Shown here: positions 21,559 to 30,047 of the stretch, one piece after another
Layout: each line of letters begins with the position of its first letter
How positions within the stretch are numbered: position 1 is the stretch's first letter
NCBI RefSeq assembly: GCF_002105195.1
Contig: NZ_MUHU01000004.1
Coordinates: 62,001 to 126,000, forward strand
Direction of reading: 5' to 3'
Source: Derxia lacustris
GTDB taxonomy: Bacteria; Pseudomonadota; Gammaproteobacteria; Burkholderiales; Burkholderiaceae_E
DNA: 64,000 bases
Position numbers and translations under genes: made by a program
Notes under the pieces: model-generated
Seen by the model: only the letters and a program-made list of their open reading frames with translations
Told to the model about the DNA's origin: nothing
Database searches by the model: none

Positions 21559-22281
21559 TCAGCGGAGCAGCAAGGGCCGGATGTCGGCCGAGCTGCCGGC
21601 GACGAGGTCGGCGAGAAAGGTTTCGAGTTGCGCCCAGGCCGCCTCGGCATCGCCCGGACTGGCGACGATTTGCGAAGCGCGCACGAGGACACCGTCGGGA
21701 ACGCGGCCTTCGAGGCCGTCGGTGAAGATCTGCAACCTGGCATCCCAGGCGCGATCGCTGTACTGCGTGCCGGTACGCAGCCAGTACACGACCGCCTCAA
21801 GGCGGTCGGCGCGGCGCGCAAGCAGACGCCGGCCGACGACCGGCACGCCGCTCTCGGACACCAGCGCGAAGCTGGCCGGCGCAATGGCTTGCACCTCGAA
21901 GCCCTGCGAGCGGTAGCAGAGGTCGGGGCGGTGAATCTTCACCTCCTGCCGCTGCACCCGCGCATAGGCGATCGCGAGCATGACCACCGCACCGGCCTCG
22001 TTGCGGTAGTCGCGCATCACGACCTGGTCGTAGGGCTTGGTGTTGTCCTGACCGTCGCCGTCGCCGACGAGATCGAGACTGGCCTGGAATGCCGGCGACG
22101 GCACCACCACCCAGTCGCGCAGCCGGGTCGGCACGCCGGATTCGAGCGAGATGTCGAGGGCAGTCATCAGCTGGGTGGGCCGCAGCGCATCCGACAGCAG
22201 GGGCGCGCAGCCCATGGCCACCGCCAGCCCGAAGGCGAAGGCGAGCGGCACGCGCGGCAGGCCCGGCGCGAGCGCGCTCAT
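21559..22281 (-). CDS. epsI: Exosortase-associated protein EpsI
   Basis: EpsI-family protein found next to or fused with exosortases; role in polymer or protein export is not settled. The 240-residue product has an N-terminal signal anchor (PLAFAFGLAVAMGCAPLL) and the family core: YDQVVMRDYRNEAG, VKIHRPDLCYRSQGFEVQ with the characteristic HRPDLCY, and a C-terminal YWLRTGTQYSDRAW. The start at 22281 overlaps the exosortase stop by four bases. A very long frame continues upstream in the same phase but is antisense-frame noise inside xrtB and the GT4 gene. Confidence 0.93.
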   Translation of the reverse strand: MSALAPGLPRVPLAFAFGLAVAMGCAPLLSDALRPTQLMTALDISLESGVPTRLRDWVVVPSPAFQASLDLVGDGDGQDNTKPYDQVVMRDYRNEAGAVVMLAIAYARVQRQEVKIHRPDLCYRSQGFEVQAIAPASFALVSESGVPVVGRRLLARRADRLEAVVYWLRTGTQYSDRAWDARLQIFTDGLEGRVPDGVLVRASQIVASPGDAEAAWAQLETFLADLVAGSSADIRPLLLR

Positions 22282-23165
22282 CGGCCGACCGCCGTTCCGG
22301 CCAATCGCAGCAGCCGGTCGAACAGGCCCAGCACCAGCAGCGCGATGACGAACAGCAGGATGCCGGCGAAGTAGTGCACGAAGCCCTGCCCCGCCGCATC
22401 GCCAAAGTGATAGGTGACGAGCGCAAGCGTGACCACGCGCAGGGTGTTGGAGATGAACGAGACCGGCACGATCAGCACGGCGAGGCCGACATTGCGCAGT
22501 ACCGACGGATGCCGCACCACGTTCAGATAGAACACGCCCACCGCCTCCAGCGTGAACAGCGAATTGAGGCCGGCACAGGCATCGGCGACCAGCAGCTGGA
22601 ACGGCCCGATGGACAGGATCACGCCCTGGCGCGCCACCGGATAGCCGGCCCACCAGAGCAGCTGCTCGGCCAGCGTGGACACCCCGGTCTTCAGCGGCTG
22701 GGTAATGGCATCGACGAGCGCAGTCGGCAGCGGAATGACGAACAGCAGAAAGACCAGCGGAAACCAGAGCCGCCGCACGAAGCGCGGTCCGATGCAGGCC
22801 AGACCGATCCCGGCCAGCACCGGCAGCAGCGAGCCCACTTCCAGCATCAGCAGCGCCTGCGCCCGGCCGACGATGTAGAAGCCGAGCCCGACCAGCAGCA
22901 GCAAGCCGCCGCCGAGCAGACGCGGACGGTCGCCGCGCTGGGTTGCCGCCGCCAGCGCCGGGCCGAAGCCGCGCAGCAGCAGCCAGAGCGCGATGCCCAG
23001 CACCATCGGCCCATGACGATTGCTGTCCTGGGACCACATGGTTCGCGCCAGACCGGCCACGGTCGGCAGATACATCGCCAGCAGTCCGACGCCGAGCAGC
23101 AGCCAGGACAGCGAACTGCGCAGCCGGGGCAGGGCCTGCGTCGTCAGCGCGATCGGGATCGACAT
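22278..23165 (-). CDS. xrtB: Exosortase B
   Basis: Multi-pass membrane transpeptidase that should cut PEP-CTERM proteins and hand them to a surface anchor. The 295-residue protein (ATG at 23165, GGAG 11 bases upstream) has eight or so helices and all three catalytic residues: Cys197 in ADACAGLNSL, Arg243 in SNTLRV and His264 in FVHYFAGI. An ATG at 23201 would add 12 residues but has no ribosome-binding site. The B-type call rests on N-terminal QDSNRHGPMVLGIALWL and on the adjacent epsI. Partner PEP-CTERM genes lie at 56-61 kb. Confidence 0.92.
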   Translation of the reverse strand: MSIPIALTTQALPRLRSSLSWLLLGVGLLAMYLPTVAGLARTMWSQDSNRHGPMVLGIALWLLLRGFGPALAAATQRGDRPRLLGGGLLLLVGLGFYIVGRAQALLMLEVGSLLPVLAGIGLACIGPRFVRRLWFPLVFLLFVIPLPTALVDAITQPLKTGVSTLAEQLLWWAGYPVARQGVILSIGPFQLLVADACAGLNSLFTLEAVGVFYLNVVRHPSVLRNVGLAVLIVPVSFISNTLRVVTLALVTYHFGDAAGQGFVHYFAGILLFVIALLVLGLFDRLLRLAGTAVGR

Positions 23166-23282
23166 GGGACGCGAATCTCCGGTGCTTGAACGGGACGACA
23201 TCAGCGCGCCCGACCAGCCATCGGCCGGACCGGCGGTCGCGCCCGGCCTTGCCGCAGCCTGGGCAGATGGCCGCAGGTCGGC

Positions 23283-24497
23283 TCAGGCCGGCACATGCGC
23301 GCGCTCCAGTTCTTCGGCGAGCGGCAGGCCGTAGAGGCGGCTGACGGCATCGCGGAATTCCGTCATGCGGAAGCGGCGGCGCGCCTCGTCGCGCGCCAGC
23401 CGTCCGAGCGAGATGCGCTGCTCCGGGTTCTCGACCAGATAGCCGACATAACGGAGCAATTCGTCGCGACTGTGCGAGATCAGCCCGGTCGAGCCATGGC
23501 GAATCAGATCGGCATTCGAAAACGAGAAATGGCTGACGCAGGCGCAACCGGCGGCCATGGCTGCCGCAAGATGAATCGGAAAGCCGTCCTCGGTATCGAC
23601 CTGGACATAGACGGCGACGCTGGCCAGCCGATTTGCCAATGCCATGGCATCGGATTCGGCAATGATTTCCACACCGGCGGCCTTGAGTCGCGCACGCGAA
23701 TCGCCGTCGAGATTGCCGAACCAGCGGAATTGAATCGGCGGATTTTCGCTGGCGAGAAAAATGGCCAGTCGGGTGAATCGATCGACTGCCTCGGGATCGA
23801 TCGGCGTGCCGGAACTCGCGATGACCAGCGGAGAATTGCCGGAATTGCCGAGCGATTCGTCGATTCGCTGCACGGTGAAATAGGCATCGTCCACCGCCGC
23901 TTCCAGCAGATTGGTGTCGAGTCCGGTGGATCGGCGCAGCCAGTGCGCCTCGTGCGGAACGGTTGCGACCGGCACCGGCGCCGCCACGCCCGACAGCCGC
24001 ATCACGGCACGCGTGAGCAACAGACCGAGACCGCGCCAGGTCGTGACCGCGCGCGAGCCGTGCGGCGAGTAAAAGACTTGGCCGCGATGCACATCGCGAC
24101 CGAGCAGGAAGGCGCTCACGAGACAGGGCATGAAACCGTGCAGATGGATCGCGGTGAAGCGCCACTCGGCCAGCAGCGATTGCAGGGCGCCGCGCAAGGC
24201 GAGCCAGCCGCGCAGCGTCGATTGCCCGGGCACCTGCACCAGTTGCACGCCGGCCGGCAGCGCGGCGCGCAGCTGGCTGCGCTCGTCGTCGCGGAACATC
24301 AGCACCACCTGGGTGACACCGAGCGCATCGAGCGCGCGGCAAGCCGATCCCAGATAGGCGAAGGCGCGTTCATCCACCCGCCCGGCGACATGCAGCACGA
24401 CCGGTATCCCGCTGCCGCTCGCGGCGCTCACAGGCTTGAGGGCGGCGGCGGACTGGGCCGTGGCGCCGCGGGCGGCGAGCGAATTGCCAGCAGTCAT
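23283..24497 (-). CDS. Family 4 glycosyltransferase
   Basis: 404-residue GT-B fold transferase. The N-terminal half shows VVLHVAGRVDERAFAYLGSACRAL and HLHGFMPCLVSAFLLG. The C-terminal half has the retaining GT4 pattern: VYVQVDTEDGFPIHLAAAMAAGCACVSHF with the conserved E..G and a following loop. Its ATG overlaps the sugar transferase stop (ATGA), so the two are coupled. The acceptor is likely the product of that transferase. Residues about 200-270 are coded with more A/T than the flanks, a mild compositional shift. Confidence 0.88.
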   Translation of the reverse strand: MTAGNSLAARGATAQSAAALKPVSAASGSGIPVVLHVAGRVDERAFAYLGSACRALDALGVTQVVLMFRDDERSQLRAALPAGVQLVQVPGQSTLRGWLALRGALQSLLAEWRFTAIHLHGFMPCLVSAFLLGRDVHRGQVFYSPHGSRAVTTWRGLGLLLTRAVMRLSGVAAPVPVATVPHEAHWLRRSTGLDTNLLEAAVDDAYFTVQRIDESLGNSGNSPLVIASSGTPIDPEAVDRFTRLAIFLASENPPIQFRWFGNLDGDSRARLKAAGVEIIAESDAMALANRLASVAVYVQVDTEDGFPIHLAAAMAAGCACVSHFSFSNADLIRHGSTGLISHSRDELLRYVGYLVENPEQRISLGRLARDEARRRFRMTEFRDAVSRLYGLPLAEELERAHVPA

Positions 24498-25165
24498 CGA
24501 GCACCATCGCCGGTGACGAGGACGACGGCCGTGCGCAGCAGGATCTTCAGATCGAACCAGACGCCACAGTTCTCGACGTAATGCTTGTCGAGCTCGACCC
24601 GCTCTTCATAGGTGGTGTTGTTGCGGCCGCTCACCTGCCACAGCCCGGTGATGCCCGGCGTGACCGACAGATAGTGGAAGCGGGCGCGGCCATAGCGATG
24701 CAGTTCCTGCGCCGTGACCGGGCGCGGACCGACCAGGGCCATGTCGCCAACGATCACGTTCACCAGTTGCGGCAGCTCGTCGAGGCTGGTCTTGCGCAGG
24801 AACTGGCCGATGCGCGTGATGCGCGGATCGTTCATGAGCTTCTGGTCGCGCGCCCATTCCTCGCGCGCCGCGGGGTCGCGTGCCAGCAACTCCTGGAGCA
24901 CCCGTTCCGCATCGGGAACCATGGTGCGGAATTTGAGGCAGCGAAACATCCGGCCATCGCGCCCAACCCGGAAATGGCCGAAAAAGATCGGGCCCTTTTC
25001 GAAAGCCATCAGCACGGTGAGCAGCAGAAATATCGGGCTGATGCAAATGAAGATCAATGCAGCGGCAATTCGATGGAGCATGGCCTGTGCGAAAGCATCG
25101 GGGCCAGATTTCGGCGGGGCGGAAAGTCGAAATCGTGAAACGGACGACGCGAGTACAGCGGTCAT
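24494..25165 (-). CDS. Undecaprenyl-phosphate sugar phosphotransferase
   Basis: Initiating sugar transferase (WcaJ/ExoY type, short form) that places the first sugar phosphate on undecaprenyl phosphate at the inner membrane. The ATG at 25165 follows a GAAGGAG five bases upstream and gives 223 residues. One hydrophobic segment (IAAALIFICISPIFLLLTVLM) precedes the catalytic domain with GPIFFGHFRVGRDGRMF, CLKFRTMVPDAE, TRIGQFLRKTSLDELPQL and MALVGPRPVTAQEL, all standard. No N-terminal CoA-binding-like domain is present. It is the first gene of the minus-strand eps block. Confidence 0.94.
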   Translation of the reverse strand: MTAVLASSVSRFRLSAPPKSGPDAFAQAMLHRIAAALIFICISPIFLLLTVLMAFEKGPIFFGHFRVGRDGRMFRCLKFRTMVPDAERVLQELLARDPAAREEWARDQKLMNDPRITRIGQFLRKTSLDELPQLVNVIVGDMALVGPRPVTAQELHRYGRARFHYLSVTPGITGLWQVSGRNNTTYEERVELDKHYVENCGVWFDLKILLRTAVVLVTGDGAR

Positions 25166-25746
25166 GGGGGCTCCTTCGGACGGTGAACCTGCGGCATCGG
25201 CCAGGATGCAAACCAGCCACGGGCAGTCGACGGACAACGGCACGACTCGCAACTTGAATTGCCGCATTTCATGGCAACCGGCACTGTCAATCCGGGAACT
25301 GAAATGATTCGGCGAAATCTCACATTACCGAGTGAGCCGCCATCGCTAATCAGGACATGCGGTCAAGTGGATTTTTCCATGAGCGATATCCGGATTGATA
25401 CGCCCCCCAAGGCGCTCGCACATCGAAAATGTGAGTCATGTCATGCCCTGCCGGCGATGACTTGCGGCGCCGCAGCAAGTCAGTTGGTACCAACCGGGTT
25501 TCCGCACGCCCGTAATGACTCACCCCTAAGAAGATGACCGATTCATAATCCACATCATGAAAACCGGTGGGTACTCACACGGCAAATCCGGTACTCGCGG
25601 CAGCTTGCGGAAGGGCTCCGACGGTGCTTGGGCGAGGGTCCCAGCCACAACGTTTTTGCATGCCGTCAGCGATGCGTCAGTTCCCAGGATCATTTGACGG
25701 GGCTTGTTTCCCCTTGAATCCGAATCCCGCCGGAACCCAATTCGCC
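25166..25746. other. Intergenic region with palindromes between divergent operons
   Basis: 581 bases, A/T-richer than the surroundings, between the sugar transferase and CoA-transferase genes. Short frames exist but none looks real. It should carry the promoter of the minus-strand eps block and that of the CoA-transferase gene. Palindromes at 25459-25494 are annotated separately. A G/C-poor stretch at 25311-25385 is the likeliest place for a minus-strand promoter, without a pair I would defend. Confidence 0.45.
25459..25494. promoter_or_regulatory. Two adjacent palindromes, possible regulator sites
   Basis: GACTTGC (25459-25465) pairs with GCAAGTC (25475-25481); one base on, GTTGGTACCAAC (25483-25494) is a perfect 12-bp palindrome. 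Closely set dyads in a divergent intergenic region suit an operator, though the first could also be an RNA hairpin. Confidence 0.4.
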
Positions 25747-27321
25747 ATGTCCACCGCTTCCCGAGTTCTCAATTCCGCCTTGCAAAGCAAGATCATGTCG
25801 GCCGAAGAAGCCGCCGCTCTCATTCCGTCCGGCGTGAATGTCGGCATGAGCGGTTTCACCGGGGCGGGCTATCCCAAGCAGGTGCCGGCCGCGCTGGCCA
25901 AGCGGATCATGGATTCGAACCTGAACGGCCAGAAGTTCAAGATCGGCGTGTGGACCGGCGCCTCGACCGCGCCGGAACTCGATGGCGCGCTGGCCATGGT
26001 GGACGGCGTGGAAATGCGCCTGCCCTACCAGTCGGACCCGATCTGCCGCAAGCGCATCAATGCCGGCGAGATGGAATACATCGACATCCATCTGTCGCAT
26101 GTGGCGCAGTCGGTCTGGTTCGGCTTTCTGGGCAAGCTCGACTGGGCGGTCGTTGAAGTCACGGGCGTTACCGAGGAGGGTTACCTCATCCCGGCCTCGT
26201 CGATCGGCAACAACAAGACCTGGCTCGACTGCGCCGACAAGGTGATCCTGGAAGTGAATTCCTGGCAGCACCCGGCGCTGGAGGGCATGCACGACATCTA
26301 TTACGGCACCCAGCTGCCGCCGCATCGCAAGCCGATTCCGCTGGTGCGGCCGGATGACCGGATCGGCGAGGCGTATCTGAAGGTCGATCCGTCGAAGATC
26401 GTGGCGATCGTCGAGACGCATCAGAAGGATCGCAACTCGGCCTTCTCGGCGCCCGATCTGGCGTCACGCCAGATTGCCGGCCACATCCTCGAATTTTTCG
26501 AGCATGAAGTGAGCAAGGGCCGACTGCCGCGCGAGCTGCTGCCGCTGCAATCGGGCGTGGGCAACATCGCCAATGCGGTGATGGGCGGGCTCAACGACGG
26601 CCCGTTCAACGACCTGACCGCGTACACCGAAGTGCTGCAGGACGGCATGCTCGACATGCTGCGCTCGGGCAAGCTGGCCAGCGCATCGGCGACGGCGCTG
26701 TCGCTGAGCCCGGCGGCGCTCGACGACATGTACGCCAACATCGAGGACTACCGCCGCCGCATCGTGCTGCGGCCGCAGGAAATCTCGAACCATCCCGAGC
26801 TGATCCGCCGCCTCGGCGTGCTGGCGATGAACGGGATGATCGAGGCCGACATCTACGGCAACGTGAACAGCACCCATGTGATGGGCACGCAGATCATGAA
26901 CGGCATCGGCGGCTCGGGCGACTTTGCGCGCAACGCCTACATCTCGATCTTCATGACGCCGTCGACGGCCAAGGGCGGCGACATCTCCTGCATCGTGCCG
27001 ATGGTGTCGCACACCGACCATACCGAGCACGACGTGCAGGTGATCGTGACGGAGCAAGGGCTGGCCGACCTGCGCGGCCTGTCGCCCAAGCAGCGCGCCA
27101 AGGTGGTCATCGAGAACTGCGCCCATCCCGACTTCAAGCCGGCGCTCAAGGACTATTATCGCCGCGCCTACGGTCAGGCCGCCGGACGCCACACGCCGCA
27201 TCTGCTAGAAGAAGCGCTCAGCTGGCATCTTCGCTATCTGCGCAGCGGCCACATGCCGCGCGACACCGCCGACGAGCTTCGCGAGCGCATCGGCGGCGCT
27301 TCCTCGCTCGCCCGGGTTTGA
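25747..27321 (+). CDS. Acetyl-CoA hydrolase/succinyl-CoA:acetate CoA-transferase family protein
   Basis: 524-residue member of the AarC/Cat1 family, which moves CoA between succinyl-CoA and acetate (or a similar acid) in the cytosol. The start MSTASRVLNSALQSKIMSAEE at 25747 is typical; upstream in-frame codons are not family-like. Recognisable segments are GVNVGMSGFTGAGYPKQVP, LPLQSGVGNIANAVMGGL, the region LTAYTEVLQDGMLDMLRSG that should hold the active-site glutamate, and VMGTQIMNGIGGSGDFARN. The C-terminal half includes PMVSHTDHTEHDVQVIVTEQGLADLRG. The acid partner cannot be fixed from sequence. Confidence 0.92.
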   Translation: MSTASRVLNSALQSKIMSAEEAAALIPSGVNVGMSGFTGAGYPKQVPAALAKRIMDSNLNGQKFKIGVWTGASTAPELDGALAMVDGVEMRLPYQSDPICRKRINAGEMEYIDIHLSHVAQSVWFGFLGKLDWAVVEVTGVTEEGYLIPASSIGNNKTWLDCADKVILEVNSWQHPALEGMHDIYYGTQLPPHRKPIPLVRPDDRIGEAYLKVDPSKIVAIVETHQKDRNSAFSAPDLASRQIAGHILEFFEHEVSKGRLPRELLPLQSGVGNIANAVMGGLNDGPFNDLTAYTEVLQDGMLDMLRSGKLASASATALSLSPAALDDMYANIEDYRRRIVLRPQEISNHPELIRRLGVLAMNGMIEADIYGNVNSTHVMGTQIMNGIGGSGDFARNAYISIFMTPSTAKGGDISCIVPMVSHTDHTEHDVQVIVTEQGLADLRGLSPKQRAKVVIENCAHPDFKPALKDYYRRAYGQAAGRHTPHLLEEALSWHLRYLRSGHMPRDTADELRERIGGASSLARV

Positions 27322-27323
27322 CC

Positions 27324-27809
27324 ATGACCTTGCCCTCCGACATCGAACTGCGCCGCATCGACGGCAGCACGACCACCACCGGCGAATTCGCCGGCAAGGT
27401 GCTGCTCATCGTCAACACCGCGAGCCGCTGCGGCTTCACGCCGCAGTACGCCGGCCTCCAGGCGCTGCATGCGGCCTATGCCGGGCGCGGTCTGGTGGTG
27501 ATGGGGTTTCCGTGCAACCAGTTCGGCCAGCAGGAACCCGGCGACGCGACCGCGATCGCCGACTTCTGCGAGACCAAGTTCAGTGTCGGCTTCCCGATGT
27601 TCGACAAGATCGAGGTGAACGGCGAGCGCGCGCATCCGCTGTTCCGCCATCTCAAGTCGGCGGCGCCCGGGCTGCTCGGCAGCGAGGCGATCAAGTGGAA
27701 CTTCACCAAGTTCCTGGTCGGGCGCGACGGCAAGGTGGTGTCGCGGCATGCGCCGACCAGTTCGCCAGAATCGCTGACGCAGGAAATCGAAGCGCTGCTG
27801 GCGGCCTGA
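27324..27809 (+). CDS. Glutathione peroxidase (cysteine type)
   Basis: Thiol peroxidase of the GPx family that reduces hydrogen peroxide or organic hydroperoxides. The ATG at 27324 lies two bases after the CoA-transferase stop and gives 161 residues. The catalytic residues are visible: Cys36 in NTASRCGFTPQY in place of selenocysteine, Gln70 in FPCNQFGQQEPG, and Trp125/Asn126 in IKWNFTKFLV. A second cysteine at 64 could be the resolving one, as in thioredoxin-dependent members. Converges on the diguanylate cyclase gene. Confidence 0.94.
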   Translation: MTLPSDIELRRIDGSTTTTGEFAGKVLLIVNTASRCGFTPQYAGLQALHAAYAGRGLVVMGFPCNQFGQQEPGDATAIADFCETKFSVGFPMFDKIEVNGERAHPLFRHLKSAAPGLLGSEAIKWNFTKFLVGRDGKVVSRHAPTSSPESLTQEIEALLAA

Positions 27810-27816
27810 ACCGGCG

Positions 27817-29217
27817 TCAGTCGGCCAGCTCGGCGCACAGCCCGCCGGCCGACTTGGCGCGGTAGAGCGCGCGGTCGGCGCGGTCGAACAGCGCCACCAG
27901 CGTCTCGCCGCCAGCCGGAAACACCGCCACGCCAATGCTGGCGCCGACCTGGGCGCTGGCGCTGTCGCCGGCCGGCAAGGGCTCGGCCAGCGCCTCGATG
28001 GCGGCGCGCGCCACCTCGGCCGCCGCCGCGCCGCCGTCCACTTCGGGCAGGACCAGCGCGAACTCGTCGCCGCCGAAGCGCGCCACGGTGTCGCCCGACC
28101 GCGCCACCTGAGCCAGCCGCTGGCCCACCTGCCGCAGCAATTCGTCGCCACCGCGATGGCCGAGCCGGTCGTTGACCGCCTTGAAACCGTCGAGATCGAT
28201 CAGCAGCAGCGCGCCATGCCGGCCACGCCGCCGCGCCAGCGCCACCGCCTGCGCCAGCCGATCCTCGAACAGCCGGCGATTGGGCAGCCCGGTCACGCGG
28301 TCGAGCGTGGCCAGTGCCACCACTCGCCGATGCCCGACCGCCAACCGCCAGGTGAGCAGGCCGACCAGCAGCGCCATGCCATGCGCCAGCGCCAGCAGCG
28401 CGCCCGGCAGCTCGGTGCGATGCGCCCAGCCGCCGGTGGGGCGCGCGGCCAGCTGCCAGCTGCCGCCGCCGGGCAGCGGATAGTCGATCAGCGCCGGGCC
28501 GTCGCCGAACACCTCGGCCGGGCCGGCGAACACCGGGCCGGTCGCGCCCGCGCCGTCGATGCCGCGCAGCGCCACCTCGAAATCGCCGGTGCCGGCGCGC
28601 GTGATCACCTCGGAAAACAGCAGGTCGGCATTGATCGCGAGCGACACGATGCCCCAGTAGGCCGGGCTCGCCGCGCCGTCGGCCGTGCCGCGAAACACCG
28701 GCGTGCGGCTGACCAGCCCGAGCCCGCCCTGGACCAGATGCAGCGGTCCCGCCACCACGGTGCGGCGGGTCTGCACCGCGCGCAGCACGGCGTCGCGCTG
28801 CTCGGGCCGGTCGCGGTAGCGCAGCCCGATCGCCGCCTCGTTGCCGGCCAGCGGATAGACCTGAGCAATCACGTCGCCGGGCGCCAGCGCCACATTGCGG
28901 ATGTAGGCGCTGCTCGCCACCAGCCGCTGCGCCACCAGCGCGAACTCGGCCTCGTCGATGCCGCCGCGCACCGCCACCACCGCGCCCAGCGTCTCGGGAA
29001 TGGCCAGCACATTGCGCAGCTGACGGTCGAGCTGGTCGCGCACGCGAAACAGCGCCGCATCGGTCTCGGCATGGCGCTCGATCGCCAGCCGGTCGCGCGC
29101 CATGCGAGCCACGCCGGCCACCAGCGCCGATGCCAGCAGCGCCGCCATGAGTCCGGCCAGCGCCGGCATCGCGGCATGGCGCAACAGGCGTTCCAGCGGT
29201 GTGCTTGGCGAATTCAT
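27817..29217 (-). CDS. CHASE-GGDEF diguanylate cyclase
   Basis: Membrane-bound enzyme predicted to make c-di-GMP in response to an extracellular cue. From the ATG at 29217 (466 residues): a membrane helix at about 15-40, a periplasmic CHASE-like domain (SSAYIRNVALAPGDVIAQVY, then SRTPVFRGTADG and WGIVSLAINADLLF), a second helix near 280-300, and a C-terminal GGDEF domain. The active site is intact (RFGGDEFALVLPE, GGDEF at 382-386). An inhibitory-site RxxD (RSGD) lies five residues before it, so product inhibition is expected. No EAL domain. The CHASE ligand is unknown. Confidence 0.93.
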   Translation of the reverse strand: MNSPSTPLERLLRHAAMPALAGLMAALLASALVAGVARMARDRLAIERHAETDAALFRVRDQLDRQLRNVLAIPETLGAVVAVRGGIDEAEFALVAQRLVASSAYIRNVALAPGDVIAQVYPLAGNEAAIGLRYRDRPEQRDAVLRAVQTRRTVVAGPLHLVQGGLGLVSRTPVFRGTADGAASPAYWGIVSLAINADLLFSEVITRAGTGDFEVALRGIDGAGATGPVFAGPAEVFGDGPALIDYPLPGGGSWQLAARPTGGWAHRTELPGALLALAHGMALLVGLLTWRLAVGHRRVVALATLDRVTGLPNRRLFEDRLAQAVALARRRGRHGALLLIDLDGFKAVNDRLGHRGGDELLRQVGQRLAQVARSGDTVARFGGDEFALVLPEVDGGAAAAEVARAAIEALAEPLPAGDSASAQVGASIGVAVFPAGGETLVALFDRADRALYRAKSAGGLCAELAD

Positions 29218-29353
29218 GGCGCGAAACAGCGGGCGGTGGCGGGGCGCCGATTGTGCGCGAGGCCGCCGATACGCCCTCCGAGCCGCCTCCCGATGGTGCA
29301 AATACCGTGCAAATACGCACGCATTTCGGGGTTTGTCAGGCTTGCGCCTTCAT

Positions 29354-29382
29354 TTGCGATCACTTGCATAGTCAATTTAGAA
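29354..29382 (+). promoter_or_regulatory. Candidate sigma-70 promoter before the RND block
   Basis: TTGCGA (29354-29359), a 17-base spacer and TTAGAA (29377-29382), in an A/T-richer stretch about 100 bases upstream of the small exported protein gene. It is the best -35/-10 pair before the first RND operon. Confidence 0.4.
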
Positions 29383-29482
29383 AGCTCGATGAAACCATCG
29401 GTTTCACCTGCCGAGGCCTGTCCAACCTATGGTTCGGCCCACGCTTGCCAGCATTGGCAGCGATCTTGCTCAGCCATCCTGC

Positions 29483-29893
29483 ATGCCGCTCCGCTTCCCC
29501 TTCAGCACTGCCTTGCTTGCCTGCCTCGCCGTACCGGCGCGACTGGCCGGCAAGTCGCGTCGCGGGCTGATGGCGGCAATCTGGGCGCTGGTGCTGGCAC
29601 TGACGGTCTTCACCGTCGATCACCCGGCGCTGGCCGAGGATTTCGAGGAAGAGGTCGAGACGGCGCTGGCGCTGGGCGAGTTCGCCAACCCTGACGACGC
29701 CGGCACGCGGCTGTCGCCCAGCCCGGGCGGCGTGCCGGTGGTGCCGCAGGCGCCCGGCGAGCTGCCCGACATGGATCTGACGCTGCCGTCGCTGTCCGTG
29801 CTGCCGACCGGCCGTCACGCCCCGCCCGCTCCGCCCACGCTCGCGGTGCCGGAGCCCGCCACCGCACCGCTGCTGCGCCCACCCATCGGCTGA
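29483..29893 (+). CDS. Small exported acidic/Pro-rich protein
   Basis: Unrecognised. From the ATG at 29483 it is 136 residues; ATG at 29429 or 29569 are alternatives. A hydrophobic segment (MAAIWALVLALTVFTVDHPALA) looks like a signal peptide cleaved before EDFEEEVETALALGEF. The mature part begins acidic and ends Pro/Ala-rich with no cysteines, and its one His (near the C-terminus, in TGRHAPP) is not a metal-binding pattern. Position directly upstream of a CBA efflux operon resembles that of small periplasmic proteins such as CzcI, but I see no similarity to CzcI and no metal-binding pattern. It could also belong to nothing nearby. Confidence 0.55.
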   Translation: MPLRFPFSTALLACLAVPARLAGKSRRGLMAAIWALVLALTVFTVDHPALAEDFEEEVETALALGEFANPDDAGTRLSPSPGGVPVVPQAPGELPDMDLTLPSLSVLPTGRHAPPAPPTLAVPEPATAPLLRPPIG

Positions 29894-30047
29894 GGCCGCA
29901 GCCCAGGCGCGCCGCCGCGGCGCGCCATTCCGCCGCGCCGGCCGCAGGTCAGGCGCGGCACAGCAGCACCGCGCCGGATGCCATTCCGGAATGCGCGCGT
30001 GCCGCCCCGGATCCGATCCACTGCACCACCCTCCAACGAGAACCAAG

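Noticed and set aside
29906..29926. GGCGCGCC-type inverted repeat after the small exported protein gene
   Set aside because: Short, pure-GC and without a T-tract; such repeats are frequent by chance at this composition.
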